NCBI RefSeq assembly: GCF_001274635.1
Contig: NZ_LBGV01000001.1
Coordinates: forward strand, 3,596,001 to 3,660,000
Length of the DNA: 64,000 bases
Direction: 5' to 3'
Source of the DNA: Persicobacter sp. CCB-QB2
Lineage (GTDB): Bacteria; Bacteroidota; Bacteroidia; Cytophagales; Cyclobacteriaceae
Both the position numbers and the translations under genes were made by a program. Position 1 is the first letter of the stretch, and each line of letters opens with the position of its first letter. Below, piece by piece: positions 57,721 to 64,000 of this stretch. The notes below the pieces were generated by a model, which had not been told where the DNA came from, ran no database searches, and saw nothing but the letters and a program-made list of their open reading frames with translations.

Positions 57721-58566
57721 TTAAACTACCCTTAAGTGAAACTGTAAATATGTTTTGGCCAGTAAGGCTAATTTTCTTGGATTTGGAATTCTGATCCTTT
57801 GATTCTTAACCGTATCTGTGGAAGCATCTTTGATTTTGTCAAAGAGTTTCAGGTAATAGATATACGCCAGATAAACGCCCATCTTGGCATTTTCCGGTAA
57901 TCTGATAATTCCCTGATAGGCATCGTCAAAATCCTTTTGGATATCCATTTCGATAAGGTCCTTATCCTTTTGATTGAAATTATCGAAATTTATATCCGGA
58001 AAATATACCCGCCCACGATCTTCGTGATCACTTTTCATATCTCTCAGGAAGTTCACCTTTTGAAAAGCACTTCCAAGGCTGCAAGCTGCCGGTTTAAGCG
58101 TATCAAAATCCCCTTCTCCATGAAAGCAAAAGACTTTCAGGCACATTAGACCAACTACCTCTGCGCTGCCATAAATATAAGTTTTATAGCTTTTGTCACA
58201 GTAAGTGGTTTTGTCCAGGTCCATTCTCATGCTATTCAGAAAGGCATCAATAAATTCCAGGTCGATTTGATATTGATTAACTACTAGCTGAAAGGCATGG
58301 AGGATTGGATTCAGGCTAATTTTTTGCTTAATCGCTTCATAAGTATCGTGCTCAAATTTATCCAGTAAAGTTTCCCGATTCCAATCATGAAAAGTATCGA
58401 CGATTTCATCCGCATAGCGGACAAACCCATAAATGGCATAAATTGGTTCGTGCAACTCTTTGTCCAGTGTCTTAATGCCTAAAGTAAAGGAAGTGCTGTA
58501 GGATTGCGTGACCAACCGTGCACAATCGAAGGTGGTTTTATTAAAAAGTTCAATCATCTTTTTCAC
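57721..58566 (-). CDS. crtB: Phytoene synthase
   Basis: A 281-aa enzyme joining two geranylgeranyl diphosphates head to head. It has the two aspartate-rich motifs DEIVD (about 53-57) and DMKSD (about 175), the YGSAEVVGLMCLKVF helix (about 128) and VNFLRD. It starts 2 nt after the crtI stop, so it is co-translated. Confidence 0.94.
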   Translation of the reverse strand: MKKMIELFNKTTFDCARLVTQSYSTSFTLGIKTLDKELHEPIYAIYGFVRYADEIVDTFHDWNRETLLDKFEHDTYEAIKQKISLNPILHAFQLVVNQYQIDLEFIDAFLNSMRMDLDKTTYCDKSYKTYIYGSAEVVGLMCLKVFCFHGEGDFDTLKPAACSLGSAFQKVNFLRDMKSDHEDRGRVYFPDINFDNFNQKDKDLIEMDIQKDFDDAYQGIIRLPENAKMGVYLAYIYYLKLFDKIKDASTDTVKNQRIRIPNPRKLALLAKTYLQFHLRVV

Positions 58567-58568
58567 TT

Positions 58569-60056
58569 TTACAATTCGGCAAAATCTTTTTCGATTTCAT
58601 TTCCGACAACTAAGCCGGAGATTAATGATGGGGGAACGCCTGGTCCGGGAATGGTTAATTGCCCCACATAGTATAAGTTAGCAACTTTTTTGGATTTACA
58701 ACTAGGCTTGAGGATGGCAGTTTGCTTTAGCGTATTGGCCAGTCCATAGGCATTGCCTTTAAAGGCATTGTAATCCTGTTCAAAATCTTTTATCGCGTAC
58801 GATTTTTTCACAATCACATGATCCTTAACGGACTGTCCAATGAGTTTTTCCAGTCTGTTCATGATTATTTCGTAATAATGTGATCTTTTTTCCTCTGAGT
58901 CCTCCAAGCCCGGAGCAAGCGGTACGAGTAATACCAGGTTCTCTTTTCCTTCAGGAGCAATTGCCGGATCGGTGACGGAGGCAGCGCTCATATAAAAAAG
59001 AGGTTTTGACGGCCACTGAGGGTTAGTGTAGATTTCACTGGCGTGCAGTTTGAAATCTTCATCAAAAAATAGCATGTGATGATCAATACCTTCCAGCTTT
59101 TTATCCAATCCAATGTAAAAAAGTAAGGCAGAGGGTGCCATCGTCCGTTTTTGCCAATATTGTGGGGAATAGCTTCGATATTGGGTGGGTAATAGATGTT
59201 GTTCTACATGATGGTAGTCTGCTCCACCAACCACAATATCTGCTGGATAGTAGTCTTTGTCCGTATTCACACCGGTGGCGATGCCGTTTTTTACTTCTAT
59301 CTGACTGACGGTTTCGCCAGTATGAAATTTCACTCCCATTTCCCGCGCCAGCGTTTCCATTCCTCGGATAATTTCGAACATTCCCCCCATCGGATACCAG
59401 GTCCCGAGCTTGAGATCAGCATAATTCATTAGACTGTATAGCGCAGGGGTGTTTTCCGGGGTGGCTCCCAAAAATAGAACGGGGAATTCCAGCAGCTTTA
59501 TAATCTGGGGATGTTTAAAAAACTTTCGGACGTGTTTAGAAAGTGAGGTTAACAGGTCCAGGTTCAGGGCGCCTTTGAGCAGGCGGATATCTAAAAATTC
59601 TGTAATGGAGCGGGAAGGTTTATTAACGAAATCGTTAATGCCCACCTCATATTTATATTTGGCTTGCGCCATGAATTTTTCGAGTTGTTCAGCAGCACCA
59701 GCTTCATATTGTTCCAATAAAACGCCTAATTCCTGGAGGTTGGCAGGAATTCGCCAGCGGTCATCCGCTCCAAAAACCACTGAATAGGAGGGATCAAGTC
59801 TTTTTAATTGGTAATAATCAGAAGGCTTTTTTCCAAAAGTCCGGAAATAATTTTCGAAAATGTCGGGCATCCAATACCAACTAGGGCCCATATCAAAGGT
59901 AAAGCCCTGACAGTGAAACTGCCGGGCTCTTCCTCCTATTTGAGTATTTTTTTCAATGACGGTGACGTCATATCCTTTTTGTGCTAACGAAGTAGCAACA
60001 GCTATCCCGGCAAAGCCGGCACCGATTACTATTGCATTTCGATGTTTGTGAGTCAT
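58569..60056 (-). CDS. crtI: Phytoene desaturase (CrtI type)
   Basis: A 495-aa FAD enzyme making the four-step desaturation of phytoene to lycopene. It has N-terminal dinucleotide-binding VIGAGFAGIAVATSLAQKG (about 10-28), then VIEKNTQIGGRARQF, FDMGPSWYWMPDIF, and the C-terminal carotenoid-oxidase signature LTIPGPGVPPSLISG (about 468). 28 nt after the sigma factor gene. Confidence 0.94.
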   Translation of the reverse strand: MTHKHRNAIVIGAGFAGIAVATSLAQKGYDVTVIEKNTQIGGRARQFHCQGFTFDMGPSWYWMPDIFENYFRTFGKKPSDYYQLKRLDPSYSVVFGADDRWRIPANLQELGVLLEQYEAGAAEQLEKFMAQAKYKYEVGINDFVNKPSRSITEFLDIRLLKGALNLDLLTSLSKHVRKFFKHPQIIKLLEFPVLFLGATPENTPALYSLMNYADLKLGTWYPMGGMFEIIRGMETLAREMGVKFHTGETVSQIEVKNGIATGVNTDKDYYPADIVVGGADYHHVEQHLLPTQYRSYSPQYWQKRTMAPSALLFYIGLDKKLEGIDHHMLFFDEDFKLHASEIYTNPQWPSKPLFYMSAASVTDPAIAPEGKENLVLLVPLAPGLEDSEEKRSHYYEIIMNRLEKLIGQSVKDHVIVKKSYAIKDFEQDYNAFKGNAYGLANTLKQTAILKPSCKSKKVANLYYVGQLTIPGPGVPPSLISGLVVGNEIEKDFAEL

Positions 60057-60084
60057 GTAAAGGTTGATTTTAGGCTTGACAGAC

Positions 60085-60597
60085 CTAAAGTTTACCTCCG
60101 TAATTTTTTAACATAGACTTTAGATCCTTTCGAGCAATATGAATTCTATTTTTTACAGTTCCAATTGGAATGTCCAGTTTTTCCGCGATTTCGTAATATT
60201 TGAAACCCCGAAAATGCATTAAGAAGGGAAGTCGGTAGTTTTCGTCTAATTTCCCAATTGCTTCCTTGATGTCCCTCATGGCAAAACTTGAATACGCCAT
60301 GTTCTCGGTAATGTTGCCGGAAGAATTGATATAATGTAAATTATCGGTAGAGTCAATGAAGGTGTTTCTTCTTACCATCCTTTGGTAATTGGTAATGAAG
60401 GTATTCTTCATTATAGTGTACAACCATGCCTTGAGGTTGGTGCCTTCAGTAAATTTATCTCTATTCGTGTAGGCTTTTAGCACGGTTTCTTGCAACAGGT
60501 CATTTGCCGCCTCTGAATCCTTGGTCAATCTCATAGCGAACGGTCTCAACGAAGTCGATAACTTGTCGAGATGGTAGCTAAATTCTAACGCTGTCAT
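60085..60597 (-). CDS. ECF RNA polymerase sigma factor
   Basis: A 170-aa sigma-70 family ECF protein: region 2 (DLLQETVLKAYTNRDKF; LKAWLYTIMKNTFIT, about 28-72) and region 4 (YEIAEKLDIPIGTVKNRIHIARKDL, split helix-turn-helix about 132-156). It heads the carotenoid operon, a placement seen in other Cytophagales, and so is likely its regulator. No anti-sigma gene is adjacent. Confidence 0.92.
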   Translation of the reverse strand: MTALEFSYHLDKLSTSLRPFAMRLTKDSEAANDLLQETVLKAYTNRDKFTEGTNLKAWLYTIMKNTFITNYQRMVRRNTFIDSTDNLHYINSSGNITENMAYSSFAMRDIKEAIGKLDENYRLPFLMHFRGFKYYEIAEKLDIPIGTVKNRIHIARKDLKSMLKNYGGKL

Positions 60598-60948
60598 TGT
60601 GATTTGGTAAGTTTAGTTTGTAAAAGTTTTGGGGGTAATGATTTTCGAATAAGGTGCTTTGATTTTGGTTTGAAATTAAGTTTGTGGTTACAATTAAATG
60701 ATGAAATTGTTGGGCCGTTATATCCGGATAAATTGTCGTAGCCCTTACTTACCTATGGTTACGCCCACTTTTTAATATTGTTTCATATTTATCAGTAGTT
60801 CAGCGTGTTAAGTGGTTTTGTGGGCCGTGGGATTATAGCCGGTTAGATTTATTGACATTTTTAAATTTTTAGGGATAAACCCGATTTGACAGACAGTTAA
60901 TGGCCTGTTTGGTACCATTTATGGGCGTTAATCACATTAAAATTCCCT
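60598..60948. other. Intergenic region between the divergent sigma and trkA genes
   Basis: About 350 bp without a coding frame. It should hold the carotenoid operon promoter, but no good TAnnTTTG is seen on the minus strand near 60597. An ECF-type promoter cannot be recognised without knowing its consensus. Confidence 0.4.
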
Positions 60949-60956
60949 ATATTTGG
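60949..60956 (+). promoter_or_regulatory. trkA promoter, -7 element
   Basis: TATATTTG, 23 nt before the ATG at 60980. It overlaps the TTG from which the longer frame begins and so excludes that start. Confidence 0.6.
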
Positions 60957-60979
60957 GCGTTAAAAATAATCTTTTCAAA

Positions 60980-62329
60980 ATGCATATTGTTATTGCCGGG
61001 GCGGGTGAGGTTGGTTTTCATTTGGCCAAGCAACTGGCTCATGAACAGAAAGATATTGTAATTGTCGATACTGACAAGGAGCGATTAAATTATGTCTCCA
61101 ATCAGTTGGATGTGGCTGTTATTGAGGGGAATTCTATTTATTATGATGTCCTGAGAGAAGCAGAAATCGCTAAGGCGGATCTGTTGATTGCCGTTACCCC
61201 GGCGGAAGAGACGAACCTGGCGACCTGTATGATCGGTAAAAAGCTAGGGGCTCAGCGGACGGTGGCCAGGATAAATAATGTAGATTTTTTGAGCCATCGC
61301 CAGCGGGAAGACTTAAGAACGCTGGGGATTGATGAATTGATTTCTCCGGAATCTCTGGCCGCACGTGAGATCAAGCGCTTGTTGCGGGAAGCAGCCCTTA
61401 CAGATACTTTCGAATTTGACCGAGGAATGCTTTCCCTGATCGGAATCAGAATTGAAGAAGGGGATCCTTTTACCGGTTTAATGTTGAAGGAAACCAGTTC
61501 TCTGAATAAGGATCGGGATTTTGTAATTGTAGCGATTTTACGAAATGGTAGGACGATTATTCCGGATGGAGATACTCGTTTGGAGTTAAACGATAATGTT
61601 TATTTTGTAGCGGAACCCACAGGAGTGGATCGGGTATTCGAATTGAAGGGTGGTACCAAGAAAAAAATTCGAAATATCATGATCTTGGGTGGTAGCCGTA
61701 CCGGACTACATGCGGCCAAAAAATTATCTCAGAAGACCAATAAGTACCGGGTAAAAGTAGTAGAACGAGACCGGGAAAAATGTTTTAAGCTGGCGGATGA
61801 ATTACCTGAAGCTTTAATCATAAATGGCGATGCCAATGATGTAAATTTACTAATTGAGGAGGGGCTAGAAGAAATGGATGCCTTCATTGCCGTAACAGGC
61901 AACTCAGAGACCAATATTATCTCATGCCTGTTGGCGAAGAACCACCATGTGGCCAAGACGATCGCTCTGGTAGAGAATATCGATTATATTTTATTGTCTC
62001 AGACCATTGGAGTAGATACGATGATCAACAAGAAGTTGATCGCGGCTAATTTTATCTGTCGTTACCTAAGAAGAGGCAATGTTTTGAGTATTGCCAGTAT
62101 TCATGGAGTGGATGCTGAGGTATTGGAATTTGAGGTAGAGGAAAACTCTGCCATCTGTTTCCAGAAGTTAAGAGATTTGGATTTCCCGGAGGGTGCTATC
62201 ATCGGTGGGGTAATTCGAAACAACCAGGGGTTTACGACCATGGGTAACTTTGAATTTCACCCGAAAGACCATGTGGTGGTGTTGTGTAAGTCCAATGTTA
62301 TTCGTAGTGTAGAGCGATTTTTTAAGTAA
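60980..62329 (+). CDS. trkA: Trk potassium uptake regulatory protein TrkA
   Basis: A 449-aa cytosolic NAD(H)-binding gating subunit of the Trk K+ system. It has two RCK modules, each with a Rossmann glycine motif (AGAGEVGFHLAKQL at residue 5, and LGGSRTGLHAAKKLS about 230) and a TrkA-C domain. The start is set at ATG 60980 (MHIVIAGAGEVG). It ends 8 nt before trkH. Confidence 0.95.
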   Translation: MHIVIAGAGEVGFHLAKQLAHEQKDIVIVDTDKERLNYVSNQLDVAVIEGNSIYYDVLREAEIAKADLLIAVTPAEETNLATCMIGKKLGAQRTVARINNVDFLSHRQREDLRTLGIDELISPESLAAREIKRLLREAALTDTFEFDRGMLSLIGIRIEEGDPFTGLMLKETSSLNKDRDFVIVAILRNGRTIIPDGDTRLELNDNVYFVAEPTGVDRVFELKGGTKKKIRNIMILGGSRTGLHAAKKLSQKTNKYRVKVVERDREKCFKLADELPEALIINGDANDVNLLIEEGLEEMDAFIAVTGNSETNIISCLLAKNHHVAKTIALVENIDYILLSQTIGVDTMINKKLIAANFICRYLRRGNVLSIASIHGVDAEVLEFEVEENSAICFQKLRDLDFPEGAIIGGVIRNNQGFTTMGNFEFHPKDHVVVLCKSNVIRSVERFFK

Positions 62330-62337
62330 TTGATTTA

Positions 62338-63795
62338 ATGAAGAGATTTCATTTTAGATCCATCATTCATATTATGGGTTTGCTGTTGGTGATCAACAGT
62401 ATCTTTATGCTCACCGCTTTACCCTTCTCCTTCTATTTTGAAGATGATCAGCACTGGGCGATTTTAATGGCGGTATTGATTACGGCTTGTTCCGGGGGAT
62501 TAGCTTTCTTTCTCACTTTGGGGAGAGAGCGAATTGTAAAGAAGCGTGACGTCTATATTATTGTGACTTTTGGTTGGGTTTTAATGGCGCTGTCTGCCAC
62601 TTTACCTTATTTATTGAGTGGCAGTATTCATTCGCTAACCGACGCTTTTTTTGAATGCGTATCGGGCTATACCACGACCGGAGCGTCCATTTTAAGTGAT
62701 ATTGAGGCGGTTCCTCCCTCCATTTTATATTGGCGAAGCCTTACTCAGTGGTTAGGAGGAATGGGGATTATCGTGTTAACAGTGGCCATTTTGCCATTGA
62801 TTGGTGTGGGCGGCATGCAGCTTTTTGTAGCCGAGGCACCGGGAATTTCAGCAGATAAATTACGCCCCAGGATTACGGATACAGCTAAACGATTGTGGTT
62901 GATTTACATCGGGCTGACCGCGACTGAAATGGTGCTTTTGCGCGTTTTTGGAATGACTTGGTATGACGCGCTGAATCACAGCTTGACCACCATGGCCACA
63001 GGAGGATTTTCCACCAAGAATGCGTCCATAGCGCATTATCCGAGCCCATGGATTCAATATACCATTGTGCTATTTATGTTTTTTGCCGGAACCAATTTCT
63101 CCATGATGTACTTTGGTTTTCAGGGGAAGTTGAAGAAGGTGTGGGCCAATGATGAATTCCGTGCTTATTTTTTAAGTATTGTGATTTTATCTATTATCTC
63201 AGGATTGTATGTGGGCATCAATGTGTATGATGACCTTGAGTTGGGGATGCGGGACGTGACTTTCCAATTGGTTTCTTTGATTACCACCACTGGTTTCGTC
63301 TCTGCAGATTATACCAGCTGGGCACCTTCCCTTACTATTATGTGTTTTATATTACTCTTTGTCGGGGGATCTGCCGGATCCACCGCTGGTGGAATAAAAA
63401 CGGTAAGGCATTTGATTTTGGCGAAAAATGGCTGGTTGGATTTGAAACGACAGTTACACCCGGCGGCCGTTATTCCGGTAAGGTTAAATGGCAAGGCTGT
63501 TTCCGGTGAAATTTCCTATACGGTTCTGGCCTTTGTGATTATTTTCCTATTCATTTTCGTGGTGGGAGCAATGCTTTTAGCCATGACCGGTCTGGATTTA
63601 CTCACCGCCATGGGAGCCAGTGCAACCTCTTTAGGAAATGTAGGCCCAGGAATAGGGAAAGTTGGGCCAGTGGATAATTTTGCCTGGTTGCCTCCTGCAG
63701 CCAAGTGGATATGCAGTGTGTTGATGTTGCTGGGAAGGCTGGAGTTATTTACGGTACTTTTATTATTTACTCCTTTCTTTTGGAGGGGGAATTAA
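62338..63795 (+). CDS. trkH: Trk potassium uptake system, membrane subunit TrkH
   Basis: A 485-aa K+ channel-like transporter with about ten hydrophobic helices and four pore-loop repeats whose filter glycines are seen in CVSGYTTTGASIL (about 115), TMATGGFSTKNAS (about 220), LITTTGFVSADYT (about 313) and SATSLGNVGPG (about 430). SAGSTAGGIKTVR (about 344) is another family hallmark. Works with TrkA encoded just upstream. Confidence 0.95.
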   Translation: MKRFHFRSIIHIMGLLLVINSIFMLTALPFSFYFEDDQHWAILMAVLITACSGGLAFFLTLGRERIVKKRDVYIIVTFGWVLMALSATLPYLLSGSIHSLTDAFFECVSGYTTTGASILSDIEAVPPSILYWRSLTQWLGGMGIIVLTVAILPLIGVGGMQLFVAEAPGISADKLRPRITDTAKRLWLIYIGLTATEMVLLRVFGMTWYDALNHSLTTMATGGFSTKNASIAHYPSPWIQYTIVLFMFFAGTNFSMMYFGFQGKLKKVWANDEFRAYFLSIVILSIISGLYVGINVYDDLELGMRDVTFQLVSLITTTGFVSADYTSWAPSLTIMCFILLFVGGSAGSTAGGIKTVRHLILAKNGWLDLKRQLHPAAVIPVRLNGKAVSGEISYTVLAFVIIFLFIFVVGAMLLAMTGLDLLTAMGASATSLGNVGPGIGKVGPVDNFAWLPPAAKWICSVLMLLGRLELFTVLLLFTPFFWRGN

Positions 63796-63796
63796 G

Positions 63797-63833
63797 CAAA
63801 AAAAAGCGGTTCAATGACAGAGCCGCTTTTTTT
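63797..63833 (+). terminator. trkAH terminator
   Basis: AAAAGCGG / CCGCTTTT stem with T-run. Confidence 0.85.
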
Positions 63834-63852
63834 GTCTTCTAGGGATAACCTA

Positions 63853-64000
63853 TCCCGAATTATTCACCGCTATATTTATTAGATGAGCGCAAGTAGTTTA
63901 AATTCAGTTCATTGCAATTTGTTTTCTTTGATTTATAATAACCCAAATTTGGACAGGCTTACTTTCTCCTCCTTCTTGGGAAAAAATCGAAATAGAGAAC
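63853..64000 (+). repeat. Dispersed intergenic repeat, copy 3, cut by the window edge
   Basis: TCCCGAATTATTCACCGCTA, then AACCCAAATTTGGACAGGCTT and TACTTTCTCCTCCTTC in the same order as copy 1. Confidence 0.65.

Overview
The window is about 64 kb of chromosomal DNA from a member of the Bacteroidota, most likely a marine carotenoid-producing member of the Cytophagales. The case rests on several features. Promoters match the Bacteroidota form (TTG, about 19 nt, TAnnTTTG), and Shine-Dalgarno sequences are largely absent. NusB is about 390 aa and sits in a nusB-YtxH-DUF1573-yajC cluster. F1 ATPase genes form a separate atpD-atpC pair. CarB lacks the C-terminal allosteric domain. DUF2480, DUF4834 and DUF1599 proteins are present, and so is a TPR/PD40/OmpA protein with PorE-like architecture. 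The genus cannot be fixed from sequence alone.

Layout: 1-8.2 kb (minus strand) holds a partial type I pullulanase, purM, the PorE-like protein, a small conserved protein and a two-gene Fe-S/membrane oxidoreductase. 8.2-9.5 kb has a candidate structured RNA and seven tandem tRNA-Phe genes behind a clear promoter. 9.5-11 kb is gene-free, with REP-like palindromes and a 290-bp tandem duplication. 11-20 kb holds tsaB/DUF2480, a split chromate transporter, ctpA, rnpA-rpmH, a degenerate ureohydrolase, an isolated nqrF and accD. 20-31 kb holds a large Cache/HAMP/GAF sensor, DUF4834, carB, proS, a low-complexity secreted protein and an outer-membrane barrel. 31-43 kb holds aroK, an ABC permease with a DoxX protein, DUF1599, folP-cdaA-dciA, yajC-nusB, leucine dehydrogenase and an MsbA-like exporter. 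43-44 kb has a HEPN/MNT toxin-antitoxin-like pair. 44-46.7 kb holds der and era. 46.9-48.6 kb is a 17-gene array of ten tRNA-Glu and seven initiator tRNA-Met. 48.7-56 kb holds mscS, small secreted and membrane proteins, sdaAA, a histidine kinase and atpDC. 56.3-60.6 kb is a carotenoid operon (ECF sigma, crtI, crtB, ispH, crtZ). 61-63.8 kb is trkA-trkH potassium uptake.

Most protein genes are housekeeping. The unusual content is in the RNA genes and non-coding DNA: two large homogeneous tRNA arrays (24 tRNA genes of three kinds), a four-copy dispersed MITE-like repeat, REP-like palindromes, a 290-bp tandem repeat and a branched-RNA candidate.

Data-quality caution: four protein genes (one of them twice) and two of the array tRNAs each appear to lack a single G or C within a G/C run. 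In every protein case adding one base per site restores one family-length frame. This looks like systematic homopolymer under-calling rather than gene decay. Broken genes are therefore reported over their full restored span.
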